From Steroidobacteraceae bacterium (GTDB lineage: Bacteria > Pseudomonadota > Gammaproteobacteria > Steroidobacterales > Steroidobacteraceae), in contig JANWJS010000001.1 in NCBI GenBank assembly GCA_025451845.1, positions 1 through 64,000 on the forward strand: a DNA stretch of 64,000 bases, written 5' to 3'. Both the position numbers and the translations under genes were made by a program. Each line of letters starts with the position of its first letter. Positions within the stretch are counted from its first letter, which is position 1. Below the pieces are notes generated by a model. The model searched no databases. It saw only the letters and a program-made list of their open reading frames with translations, and was not told where the DNA came from. Of the stretch, positions 18,760-26,974 are shown piece by piece.

Positions 18760-20370
18760 ATGGCTGAGACGACCCACGCACACGCCGAGCACGACGATCA
18801 CGATCACAAGCCGCACGGCTGGCGCCGCTGGGTGTTCGCGACGAATCACAAGGACATCGGCACGATGTACCTGGTGTTCTCGTGCATCATGTTCTTCACT
18901 GGCGGTCTCTTCGCGATGACGATTCGCGCGGAGCTCTTCAAGCCCGGGCTGCAAATCGTCGACGCCGGCGTGTTCAACTCCCTGACGACCATGCACGGCC
19001 TGGTGATGATCTTCGGCGCCATCATGCCGGCCTGGGTAGGCCTCGCCAACTGGATGATCCCGATTCAGATCGGCGCGCCCGACATGGCGCTGCCGCGGCT
19101 CAACAATCTCAGCTTCTGGATCCTGCCCTTCGCCTTCGTGCTGCTCCTCTCCTCCTGGCTCGTACCCGGCAGCGCTCCGGCCGGCGGTTGGACCATGTAC
19201 CCGCCGCTCACCCTGCAGCTCGGCGCCTCCTTCCCGATGCTGATCTTCGCCATTCATATGATGGGCATCTCGTCCATCCTCGGCGCGATCAACGTCGTCG
19301 TGACCATCATGAATCTGCGCGCACCGGGGATGACGCTGATGCGCATGCCGCTCTTCGTATGGACCTGGCTCATCACCGCATTCCTGCTGATCGCGGTGAT
19401 GCCCGTGCTCGCGGGCGCGGTGACCATGATGCTCACCGACCATTTCTTCGGCACCAGCTTCTTCAATGCCGCGGGCGGCGGCGACCCGGTGATGTTCCAG
19501 CACATCTTCTGGTTCTTCGGCCATCCCGAGGTCTACATCATGATCCTGCCGGGCTTTGGCGTGATCTCGGAGATCATCCCGGCCTTCTCGCGCAAGCCGC
19601 TCTTCGGCTATGAGGCGATGGTATATGCCACCGCCTCGATCGCCTTCCTGTCGTTCATCGTCTGGGCGCATCACATGTTCACCGTGGGGCTGCCGCTCTC
19701 GGCGCTCCTCTTCTTCATGTTCGCCACCATGCTGATCGCGGTGCCGACGGGCGTGAAGGTCTTCAACTGGACGGCCACCATGTGGCGCGGCTCGCTCTCC
19801 TTCGAGCCGCCGATGCTGTTCTCGCTGGCTTTCCTCTTCCTCTTCACCATCGGCGGCTTCTCCGGCCTCATGCTCGCCCTGGTGCCGGCCGACTTCCAAT
19901 ATCAGGACACGTACTTCGTGGTGGCTCACTTCCATTACGTACTGGTCTCGGGCTCCGCCTTCGCCATCATGGCGGCCGTCTACTACTGGCTGCCCAAATG
20001 GGTCGGTCGCATGTACGACATGCGCCTCGCCACATGGCACTTCTGGCTGTCGGCGATCTTCTTCAACGTGCTGTTCTTCCCGCAGCACTTCCTCGGGCTC
20101 GCCGGCATGCCGCGCCGCATCCCGGACTATGCCGTGCAGTTCGCCGACTGGAACATGGTCTCCTCGATAGGCGGCTTCGTCTTCGGCCTCTCGCAGCTCC
20201 TCTTCCCCTACATCATCTGGAAATGCGTGCGCTCCGGAAAGCGCGTCGAGGGCACTAGGGCCTGGGAGGGCGCGCGCGGCCTCGAGTGGGAGCTGCCTTC
20301 GCCGGCGCCGTATCATTCCTGGACGACCCCTCCGACCGAGGCGATGATCGCCCGCGGCGCGGAGCACTGA
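18760..20370 (+). CDS. ctaD: Cytochrome c oxidase subunit I
   Basis: A 536-residue, 12-helix catalytic subunit of an aa3-type oxidase with heme a and the heme a3-CuB site. Ligand motifs are present: TTMHGLVMIFG (heme a His), WFFGHPEVYIMILP (CuB His and cross-linked Tyr), WAHHMFTVG (two CuB His) and VVAHFHYVLVSG (heme a3/heme a His). A histidine-rich N-terminus (HAHAEHDDHDHKPHG) may bind metal. ATG 18760 has GAGAAGG about 8 bases before it and is preferred over TTG 18715. Confidence 0.96.
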   Translation: MAETTHAHAEHDDHDHKPHGWRRWVFATNHKDIGTMYLVFSCIMFFTGGLFAMTIRAELFKPGLQIVDAGVFNSLTTMHGLVMIFGAIMPAWVGLANWMIPIQIGAPDMALPRLNNLSFWILPFAFVLLLSSWLVPGSAPAGGWTMYPPLTLQLGASFPMLIFAIHMMGISSILGAINVVVTIMNLRAPGMTLMRMPLFVWTWLITAFLLIAVMPVLAGAVTMMLTDHFFGTSFFNAAGGGDPVMFQHIFWFFGHPEVYIMILPGFGVISEIIPAFSRKPLFGYEAMVYATASIAFLSFIVWAHHMFTVGLPLSALLFFMFATMLIAVPTGVKVFNWTATMWRGSLSFEPPMLFSLAFLFLFTIGGFSGLMLALVPADFQYQDTYFVVAHFHYVLVSGSAFAIMAAVYYWLPKWVGRMYDMRLATWHFWLSAIFFNVLFFPQHFLGLAGMPRRIPDYAVQFADWNMVSSIGGFVFGLSQLLFPYIIWKCVRSGKRVEGTRAWEGARGLEWELPSPAPYHSWTTPPTEAMIARGAEH

Positions 20371-20385
20371 AACCAACCCGCTGCG

Positions 20386-20556
20386 ATGCAACTAATGACT
20401 TCGCCGGAGCAGTCGATCCAGGCGCACCAGGAGGCGCGCCTGGATGACGCCGCGCGACGCAAGCGGGTTCGACGCACGACGTTAGTGGTGACACTCGTCG
20501 TGCTCGGCTTCTACTTCGGCTTCATCGCGATGATGCTGTACCGAGCTCTCCGATGA
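20386..20556 (+). CDS. Small cytochrome oxidase assembly protein (CoxM-like)
   Basis: A 56-residue protein in the gap between ctaD and ctaE. A polar, basic N-terminus ending RRKRVRRTT is followed by one hydrophobic helix (about 32-52) and a short YRALR tail. Many proteobacterial oxidase operons carry a small single-helix protein of this shape here, annotated as an oxidase small assembly protein. ATG 20395 is an alternative start. Its function is inferred from shape and place. Confidence 0.65.
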   Translation: MQLMTSPEQSIQAHQEARLDDAARRKRVRRTTLVVTLVVLGFYFGFIAMMLYRALR

Positions 20557-20596
20557 GCGGTCGGCAGCGAACTTGAAAGGTCACGAAGGTCACGAC

Positions 20597-21478
20597 ATGG
20601 CATCAAACGCACACGCCCCCGACAGCCAGCACTACTACGTGCCGCACGGTAGTCCCTGGCCGATCGTTGCCGCGATCGCGCTCTTCACCCTCATGTGGGG
20701 CGCCGTCGCGTACCTCGACAACTGGGGGGGCGCCTGGGTCTTCCTGCCTGGGCCGCTGCTGCTGCTCTTCATGTTCGGCGGCTGGTTCCACACCGTCATC
20801 GGCGAAAATCAGCTCGGCATCTACAATACCCAGGTGGACCGCTCCTTCCGCATGGGAATGCTGTGGTTCATCTTCTCCGAGGTGATGTTCTTCGGCGCGT
20901 TCTTCGGAGCCCTCTTCTACGCGCGCGTGCTCGCGGTGCCGTGGCTGGGCGGCGCCGGCGCCAGGGGCCTCACCAACCTCATCCTCTGGCCGAAGTACGA
21001 GGCCGCCTGGCCGACCAACGGCCCGGGACACGTGGGCGGTGACAGTTTCCAGGCGATGAGCGCCTACGGGATCGCGGCCATCAACACGCTGATCCTGCTG
21101 ACCAGCGGCCTCACGGTCACCATCGCCCATCATGCGCTGCGCGCCGGCAATCGCGGCCGGCTCAAGCTCTTCCTCGCGCTGACTTTCGTCCTCGGCTTCT
21201 GTTTCGTCGCACTTCAAGGCCACGAGTACTACGATGCCTACACCAAGCTCAACCTGCGCCTGACGACGGGCATCTACGGCTCGACGTTCTTCATGCTCAC
21301 GGGCTTCCACGGCCTGCACGTGACCATCGGCGCCATCATGCTGCTGGTGGTCTGGCTGCGGGTGCTGCGCGGGCACTTCACGCCGCGGCAACACTTCGCC
21401 TTCGAGGCCGTCTCCTGGTACTGGCACTTCGTCGACGTGGTGTGGCTGGGCCTGTTCGTGTTCGTCTACTGGCTGTAG
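20597..21478 (+). CDS. ctaE: Cytochrome c oxidase subunit III
   Basis: A 293-residue, seven-helix subunit that stabilises subunit I. Motifs: YVPHGSPWPIV near the start, FSEVMFFGAFFGALFYAR with the conserved Glu, GLTVTIAHHALRAGNR, LQGHEYYDAY, STFFMLTGFHGLHV, and the C-terminal SWYWHFVDVVWLGLFV. ATG 20597 has GAAGG at 20585-20589; an in-frame TTG at 20573 is less likely. The gene follows the small assembly protein directly, with no ctaG/cox11 between them as is common elsewhere. Confidence 0.95.
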   Translation: MASNAHAPDSQHYYVPHGSPWPIVAAIALFTLMWGAVAYLDNWGGAWVFLPGPLLLLFMFGGWFHTVIGENQLGIYNTQVDRSFRMGMLWFIFSEVMFFGAFFGALFYARVLAVPWLGGAGARGLTNLILWPKYEAAWPTNGPGHVGGDSFQAMSAYGIAAINTLILLTSGLTVTIAHHALRAGNRGRLKLFLALTFVLGFCFVALQGHEYYDAYTKLNLRLTTGIYGSTFFMLTGFHGLHVTIGAIMLLVVWLRVLRGHFTPRQHFAFEAVSWYWHFVDVVWLGLFVFVYWL

Positions 21479-21533
21479 TTTCATACGGAGTCCGCCGCGC
21501 AGGCGAACCCCGTCAGGACGCGAACAACGATTA

Positions 21534-21761
21534 CTAGTGCCGGGACGGAATCACACCGTGGGGCGTGATCAACCCCGCGTACCACGCGAGCATGATCAGC
21601 GCGAAGAGCGCGATGGACAGCACGATACGCACCGTCAGCGCGCGCGCCATCTTGGCGGAATCCTTCTGGGTGCCGCGCGATAAGTGATAAAGCGCCGAGC
21701 CCAGGCTCGCCACGATGGCGGCGAGCGCGATCAGCACCACGATGCGAAAGAGCTCTGGCAT
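21534..21761 (-). CDS. Twin-transmembrane DUF2909-like protein
   Basis: A 75-residue protein with two hydrophobic helices (about 4-26 and 46-65) split by a polar loop SRGTQKDSAKMARAL. It resembles the small twin-helix DUF2909 proteins found on the opposite strand inside oxidase operons of related gammaproteobacteria. ATG at 21761 is taken rather than a longer frame to 21827, because the N-terminus MPELFRIVVLIAL suits the family. The function is unknown. Confidence 0.7.
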   Translation of the reverse strand: MPELFRIVVLIALAAIVASLGSALYHLSRGTQKDSAKMARALTVRIVLSIALFALIMLAWYAGLITPHGVIPSRH

Positions 21762-21800
21762 GACAGCCTGCAGTTTACTCGGAAAGCAACCTCTGTACCC

Positions 21801-22535
21801 ATGCGCCTGAGCTTCGGCCGCCGCCACCTTTCGCCCTCACCGGCGCTGACGATCCTGATGCTCGTGTTGTGCGTCCTCTTCATCGCGCTCGGCCGCTGGC
21901 AGTGGCGGCGCGGGCATCTGCACGCGGCGGAGCACGCTCAATTCGAACGTGGCGCCCACGAGGTTCTCGCGCTCGGCTCGAGACCGCTCACGCAGGTGCC
22001 GGATGATCAGCGAGTCAGCGTCACGGGCACGTACGATCCGACGCACCAGCTCCTCATCGACAACATGAGCTATCGCGATGTCGACGGCTATCAGGTGCTG
22101 ACACCGCTCGAGCGGCCCGGCGGGCGGATGGTGCTGGTCAACCGGGGCTGGGTGCCTTTCCTCGGCAGCCGAGCCAACCTGCCGGACCTCGCCATCAAGA
22201 CCGTGGGACCCGTGACCATCACGGGCCGGGTCGGCAACCTGCCCGCCGCCGGATTGGCCAGCGGCCGCGCACCTCCGCCAGAAGCCGGCCCCTGGCCCAG
22301 AGTGACGAGCTTCCCGACGATCGCGCAGCTGAGCTCGGTGCTAGGACAGCCCCTCGAGCCACGCGTCATCCTGCTGGATCCGCAGGTCGCGGATGGGTAC
22401 GTGCGCGACTGGCATCCGCCAGGAATCCCGGCCATGCAGAACTTCGCTTATGCCTTCGAGTGGTGGTCCTTCGCGGTGGCGGCGCTGGTGATATGGCTGG
22501 TCCTCAGCACCCAAAAGCCCAAGGGGGGCGGATGA
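21801..22535 (+). CDS. SURF1 family cytochrome oxidase biogenesis protein
   Basis: A 244-residue protein with helices near both ends and a periplasmic domain between. SURF1/Shy1 proteins help insert heme a into subunit I. Family features are LGRWQWRRG after the first helix, GTYDPTHQLLIDNMSYRDVDGYQVLTPL, VLVNRGWVP, and the C-terminal NFAYAFEWWSFA before the last helix. ATG 21801 starts the region of conservation. Its stop overlaps the next gene by 4 bases. Confidence 0.92.
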   Translation: MRLSFGRRHLSPSPALTILMLVLCVLFIALGRWQWRRGHLHAAEHAQFERGAHEVLALGSRPLTQVPDDQRVSVTGTYDPTHQLLIDNMSYRDVDGYQVLTPLERPGGRMVLVNRGWVPFLGSRANLPDLAIKTVGPVTITGRVGNLPAAGLASGRAPPPEAGPWPRVTSFPTIAQLSSVLGQPLEPRVILLDPQVADGYVRDWHPPGIPAMQNFAYAFEWWSFAVAALVIWLVLSTQKPKGGG

Positions 22536-23206
22536 CACATCCGTCTGGAACGGACGGGGACGGCGGCAGCCGGCCCGGCGCCGACGCGCGCGGCCTTCGC
22601 TCCCGCAACCTGCGCACGCTGGCTGCGCTGGCAGCGCTTTTCTTTCTCCCGCTTCTCGTCTCCGCGTGGCTGTATTACGGCATGCGTTGGACGCCCGGCG
22701 GTCATGTGAATCACGGCGAACTGATCCAGCCGCCGCGGCCACTGCCCCGGGTCGAGCTGCCGCGCATCGCGCTCGCCGGGGAACCGGCCGGGCAGACTGC
22801 GAGGGAGCTCACTGCCTCAGATCCGACTCTCCGGAGCAAATGGACGCTGGTCTACGTCGGGGAGGGAGCCTGCGATGCTTCGTGCCGCGGGACGCTCTAC
22901 GTCATGCGGCAGACGCGGCTCGCGTTGGGCACGGATATGACGCGCCTCGCGCGGGTCTTCCTGGTCACGGCAAACTGCTGCGCAAAGGATTATCTCGCGC
23001 GCGAGCACGCCGGACTGACGGTCCTCGATGCATCCGGCGCCGCAGGCACGCAGCTGCTCGGCCGCTTTCCAGCGGGGGACAGGGCGCACACCCTGTTCAT
23101 CATCGACCCCCTCGGTAATCTGATGATGCGCTACGATGTCCGGCGAGACCCGCGCGGCCTCCTGGTGGATCTGAAGAGACTGCTCGAGCTGTCGCAGATC
23201 GGCTGA
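22532..23206 (+). CDS. Sco-like membrane-anchored thioredoxin-fold protein
   Basis: A 224-residue protein with one N-terminal membrane helix (about 28-50) and a periplasmic domain. GEGACDASCRGTLYVMRQ gives a CxxxC pair, and RAHTLFIIDPLGNLMMRY resembles the His-containing strand of Sco1/SenC copper chaperones. Sco proteins deliver copper or reduce cysteines of the CuA site. A further pair of cysteines occurs in ANCCAKD. Similarity is partial, so copper delivery is inferred from motif and operon position. The start ATG overlaps the SURF1 stop. Confidence 0.72.
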   Translation: MTHPSGTDGDGGSRPGADARGLRSRNLRTLAALAALFFLPLLVSAWLYYGMRWTPGGHVNHGELIQPPRPLPRVELPRIALAGEPAGQTARELTASDPTLRSKWTLVYVGEGACDASCRGTLYVMRQTRLALGTDMTRLARVFLVTANCCAKDYLAREHAGLTVLDASGAAGTQLLGRFPAGDRAHTLFIIDPLGNLMMRYDVRRDPRGLLVDLKRLLELSQIG

Positions 23207-23242
23207 CGCGGCTCCGGATCCGCCATCCTCGCAGGAGATTGC

Positions 23243-24316
23243 TTGTCCCCAATGCCCACCGACCGCTGGCTGCGCGGCCTCGCGCTCTTCGGCGTGCTGC
23301 TGTGCTTCGGCGTCATCGTGCTGGGGGCGTATGTGCGCCTCACGGATGCCGGCCTCGGCTGCCCAGACTGGCCGGGATGCTACGGTCATGTCAGCCCGCT
23401 GGGCGCGCAAGAGAGCCCCGCGAGCCAGGCGCAGTTCCCGGGGCGGCCGCTGCAGGCTCCGAAAGCCTGGCACGAGATGATTCACCGCTATGCGGCCGGC
23501 ACGCTCGGCTGTGACATCATCGTGATCGCGGCGCTTGCGATCACCGCACGCAAGCCCAAGGTCTTAGGGACCGGATTCGGGCTGCTTCTCTTCGCCACCG
23601 TGATCGTGCAAGCCATCCTCGGCATGCTGACCGTGACATGGCTGTTGAAACCTCTCATCGTGACACTGCACCTGCTGTTTGGCATGACCACACTCGGCCT
23701 GCTCTGGTGGCTGTGGCTCAGATTGCAGCAGCGGCCACGCGGAACGGTGCATCTGCAGACCGTGCCGGAGCGCGGCTCAGGCAGCTGGTCCAGCGGCCTG
23801 TCGACAGTGCGGGGCGGATACTGGCTCGCCGTTCTCGGCGTCGTGGTGCTCTCCGTGCAGTTCTTCCTCGGCGGCTGGACCAGCGCCAACTACGCCGCCG
23901 TCGCCTGTCCTGACTTTCCGACTTGCCAGGGCGCGTGGTGGCCGCACGCCGATTTTCGCCATGCCTTCGTGCTCTGGCGGGGACTCTGGATCAACTATCA
24001 AGGTGGCATTCTCGCCAACCCCGCGCGCGTCGCCATCCACCTGGCTCATCGGATCGGGGCGCTGACGGTGACGCTGACGTTCGTGGCTGCATCGATCTTT
24101 GTCATCAGCCGGCCTTCGCTCAAGGCGGCCCGGCCGCGCGCCTATCTCGTCCTCGCTGCGCTGGGCCTGCAGCTTGCGATCGGCATCTCCATGGTCTTGG
24201 GGACATTCCCGCTCTGGCTGACCACTGCTCACACTGCTGGTGCGGCGCTGCTCCTCATGGCCATCCTCGCGTTGACAGCCAAGTTGTATGCGCTGCGCGC
24301 GGTGCACGCGGCCTGA
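23243..24316 (+). CDS. ctaA: Heme A synthase (COX15/CtaA)
   Basis: A 357-residue, eight-helix membrane enzyme that oxidises heme O to heme A. It is a pseudo-duplication with conserved histidines: [39 protein letters not shown] and [12 protein letters not shown]. The N-terminal [22 protein letters not shown] and the internal [21 protein letters not shown] are the paired loop signatures. TTG 23243 has AGGAG five bases upstream, a better fit than ATG 23252. Confidence 0.93.
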   Translation: MSPMPTDRWLRGLALFGVLLCFGVIVLGAYVRLTDAGLGCPDWPGCYGHVSPLGAQESPASQAQFPGRPLQAPKAWHEMIHRYAAGTLGCDIIVIAALAITARKPKVLGTGFGLLLFATVIVQAILGMLTVTWLLKPLIVTLHLLFGMTTLGLLWWLWLRLQQRPRGTVHLQTVPERGSGSWSSGLSTVRGGYWLAVLGVVVLSVQFFLGGWTSANYAAVACPDFPTCQGAWWPHADFRHAFVLWRGLWINYQGGILANPARVAIHLAHRIGALTVTLTFVAASIFVISRPSLKAARPRAYLVLAALGLQLAIGISMVLGTFPLWLTTAHTAGAALLLMAILALTAKLYALRAVHAA

Positions 24317-24332
24317 CGGACGAGCGCTCGCA

Positions 24333-25232
24333 GTGGCCACAACTTCCGACTGCGCCACACTGCGCCCGGCAATGTGGCGACGATATTACGAGCTGACCAA
24401 GCCGCGGGTGGTCGCGCTCATCACCTTCACGGCCATCGTCGGCACGCTGCTCGCGAGCCCAGGCTGGCCGCCGCTCAGGGCGCTCATCTGGGGAACACTC
24501 GGCATCGCTCTCGCTTCCGGCTGCGCGGCCGCCATCAATCATGTCCTCGATCGGCGGTTCGACGAGCAGATGGCGCGTACCCAGTCGCGCCCGTTGCCGA
24601 CTCGTCAGCTGACGGAGCGCCGGGCTCTCATTTTCGCGGCCGCGCTCGGCATCGTCGCAATGACGATTCTCGCGTTCCTCGTCAATTTGCTGACGGCGGC
24701 GCTGACTTTCGCATCGTTGATCGGTTACGCGGTGGTCTACACCGTGTGGCTGAAGCACGCCACCTCGCAGAACATCGTGATTGGCGGCGCGGCGGGCGCG
24801 GCGCCCCCGATCCTCGGCTGGGCCGCCGTCACCAACCACATCGATCCCAACGCGCTGCTTCTCTTCCTCATCATATTCGTATGGACGCCACCGCATTTCT
24901 GGGCGCTGGCGATCGCCAGGAAGGATGAATACGCGCGCGCCGGGATCCCGATGCTGCCGGTCACTCACGGCGTGGAGCACACGCGGCTGCAGGTCCTGCT
25001 CTACACGGTGCTCCTGTTCGTCGTGACGCTCATGCCGTTTCTGACCGGGATGAGCGGCCTGATCTATCTGGTCTGCGCGCTGTTGCTCAACAGTCGTTTT
25101 CTCTACTACGCGCTGGCGCTGAAGCTCACCGCGCGGCAGGAGCTGCCGATGCGCGTCTTCCGCTATTCCGTGACCTACCTGATGTGGCTCTTCGCGGCTC
25201 TATTGATCGACCACTACCTGAAGATAGGTTGA
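24333..25232 (+). CDS. ctaB: Protoheme IX farnesyltransferase (heme O synthase)
   Basis: A 299-residue UbiA-family membrane enzyme (also named cyoE) that adds a farnesyl group to heme B to give heme O. It has [20 protein letters not shown], the first Asp-rich motif [43 protein letters not shown], and [12 protein letters not shown](IARKDEY) with the second motif. GTG 24333 gives the usual length; an earlier start would overlap ctaA. It is the last gene of the oxidase cluster. Confidence 0.93.
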   Translation: MATTSDCATLRPAMWRRYYELTKPRVVALITFTAIVGTLLASPGWPPLRALIWGTLGIALASGCAAAINHVLDRRFDEQMARTQSRPLPTRQLTERRALIFAAALGIVAMTILAFLVNLLTAALTFASLIGYAVVYTVWLKHATSQNIVIGGAAGAAPPILGWAAVTNHIDPNALLLFLIIFVWTPPHFWALAIARKDEYARAGIPMLPVTHGVEHTRLQVLLYTVLLFVVTLMPFLTGMSGLIYLVCALLLNSRFLYYALALKLTARQELPMRVFRYSVTYLMWLFAALLIDHYLKIG

Positions 25233-25235
25233 TTG

Positions 25236-25291
25236 GCACGGCCGTGCGGCCGCCTTTGAGCGCGCGACTCAGGGAGCGGCTCGGGAGCCGC
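25236..25291. terminator. Palindromes between convergent genes
   Basis: Just after the ctaB stop lies GCACGGCCGTGC (25236-25247), a perfect 12-base palindrome. AGCGGCT (25274-25280) pairs with AGCCGCT (25285-25291) across a CGGG loop. Because the next gene converges, these could terminate transcription from both sides. No strong T-run is present. Confidence 0.4.
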
Positions 25292-25311
25292 TTACTGATT
25301 TGCTTCCGACG

Positions 25312-25752
25312 TCAACCAGAAGCTCTTCGGAGCAGTACCTGCCAGGAGGAGAGGCGGCGCTCCTCGAGCAGCAGCATTCCAGTCGATTCGTAGTTGTCGT
25401 CGTCGATGCGTCGCAGATGGTCGGCGCCGTGGTAGCCCGCGGACTCGGAACGGTAGACCGAGAGAATCGAGCTGCCGATGATCGAGAACGTGCCGTGAAG
25501 CTTGCCCAGGGTCGCGTTCTCCGAATGCCACTTGAGCGCCGCCCCGTTGCGGCCTGGCGGCTCGATGCAGTACGCGTTCACGAATTCCACCGGCGGCGAG
25601 CCCAGCACCTTCAGCGTGCCCGCGAGCAGCCAGCATTCGCTGCGATGAGCGACCTCGGTCCGGCACTCCGCCGGCAGCGGCTGGCCATCCTGGCACCAGA
25701 ATGTCCCGCTGCCGATCCAAATGGCCGGGTGGAAAAGGAAGGTGTGGGACAT
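25312..25752 (-). CDS. Conserved hypothetical protein, beta-rich
   Basis: A 146-residue protein without signal peptide or membrane segment. Alternating hydrophobic residues (WIGSGTFWCQDG, CWLLAGTLKVLG, TFSIIGSSILSVYRSES) suggest a beta-barrel or lipocalin-like fold. The family was not recognised. It lies downstream of the LacI regulator on the same strand, separated by 103 bases, and converges on ctaB. A longer frame on the same strand (25292-25789) is in a different register and looks like a shadow. Confidence 0.55.
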   Translation of the reverse strand: MSHTFLFHPAIWIGSGTFWCQDGQPLPAECRTEVAHRSECWLLAGTLKVLGSPPVEFVNAYCIEPPGRNGAALKWHSENATLGKLHGTFSIIGSSILSVYRSESAGYHGADHLRRIDDDNYESTGMLLLEERRLSSWQVLLRRASG

Positions 25753-25855
25753 CGTTGGAGTTCCCGCGCCGTGGACGTGACCGGGCCATTATCCCTCAGC
25801 GGAAGCCTGGCCGCATGTTGCGCCAAAGCAACGTATCGCCTCACGGCCTATCCCC

Positions 25856-26920
25856 TCAGGCGCACCCTCCGGATAGTGGGGTGCCGCAGGAATCGCGCAC
25901 TACCAGGCGCGGCGGCAAGGTCACGCATGCCGCAGACTCGCCGCCGATGAGATGAATCAAGGTCTGCACCAGAAGATCCCCCGCGCGCTTGGTATCCTGC
26001 GACACGGTGGTGAGCGCGGGGCGCGTGAAGGCGCCCATCGGGATACCGTCGAAGCCCACCACCGCAACGTCCTCCGGCACGCGGCGGCCGGCTGAGGCCA
26101 ATGCCGTCATGGCACCAATGGCGATCAGGTCGCTGGCGCCGAAGACCGCATCGAATGGGGTTTGGCGCTCGAGCAGTGCCTGCATGGCCTCGTAACCGGA
26201 GGCTTCCGTGGAAATGGCGCCGACCTGAAGCCGTGGATCGGGGTCGACGGCGGCATCGGCCAGGGCGGCGCGGTAGCCGCGATATCTCTCCATCATCTCC
26301 GGTGAAGAGGGGGCGATCTCGCCTAAAAACGCAATACGCTGCCGTCCCTGCGTCAGCAAGTGCTCCGCGGCGAGTCGCCCGCCGAACTCGTTGTCGCAGC
26401 CAATGGAGACTCCCGGTTGCTCGGGTTGCACCGGTCCCCACCGGACCAGGTGCGCACCTCTTTCCAGCAGCGGCTGCAGCCGACTGCGATGGACGACATA
26501 ATCGCCGTAGCCCAGCAGGATGATGCCGTCGGCCTTGTGGCTGTCCTCGTAATCGGCATGCCAGTCGCGCAGCAGGTCCTGGAACGATACCAGGAGGTCA
26601 TAGCCCTGCTTGGAGCAGGCACGGATGATCGATCCGAGCATCGAGTGGAAGAATGGATTGATCGCCGAATCGTCGGCGGTCGGATCCTCGAAGAAAAGCA
26701 GCGCCAGGGTGCCGGAGTGGCGCCGGCGCAGATTGGAGGCATTCTTGTCGACGTGATAGTTGAGCTGGCGCGCCACCTCGAGCACCCGCTCGCGGGTACA
26801 GGCGCTGACCATCGGGTCGGCGCGCAAGGCGCGCGACACGGTCGACTGCGAGACACCGGCAAGATGCGCGATGTCCAATGAATTGGGCCTGCGTCGGTTG
26901 TCACGCATGACCGGGGCCAC
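25856..26920 (-). CDS. LacI-family transcriptional regulator of the maltodextrin locus
   Basis: A 354-residue regulator. The helix-turn-helix is SLDIAHLAGVSQSTVSRALR (about 14-33), followed by the hinge NYHVDKNASNLRRR and a periplasmic-binding-protein-like sugar domain with GIILLGYGD, GCDNEFGGRLAAEHLL, GRQRIAFLG, FGASDLIAIGAMTAL and VAVVGFDGIPMGAFTRPALTTVSQD. GTG 26920 or ATG 26908 can start it. It lies 54 bases downstream of the cytoplasmic alpha-glucosidase gene, so the two probably share a transcript. It is the likely reader of the four TGAATACGTATGCG-type operators at 28680-39954. The ligand is unknown but presumably a malto-oligosaccharide. Confidence 0.9.
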   Translation of the reverse strand: MAPVMRDNRRRPNSLDIAHLAGVSQSTVSRALRADPMVSACTRERVLEVARQLNYHVDKNASNLRRRHSGTLALLFFEDPTADDSAINPFFHSMLGSIIRACSKQGYDLLVSFQDLLRDWHADYEDSHKADGIILLGYGDYVVHRSRLQPLLERGAHLVRWGPVQPEQPGVSIGCDNEFGGRLAAEHLLTQGRQRIAFLGEIAPSSPEMMERYRGYRAALADAAVDPDPRLQVGAISTEASGYEAMQALLERQTPFDAVFGASDLIAIGAMTALASAGRRVPEDVAVVGFDGIPMGAFTRPALTTVSQDTKRAGDLLVQTLIHLIGGESAACVTLPPRLVVRDSCGTPLSGGCA

Positions 26921-26974
26921 CCCCTCGATGTGTGTACTCGTGTGGCGCCCCTAGTCTAAGCCATGGCTCCTGCT

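Noticed and set aside
18706-20391. 561-codon minus-strand frame opposite ctaD
   Set aside because: Composition is dominated by His, Arg and Glu, as expected from the complement of a hydrophobic membrane protein. Shadow of ctaD.
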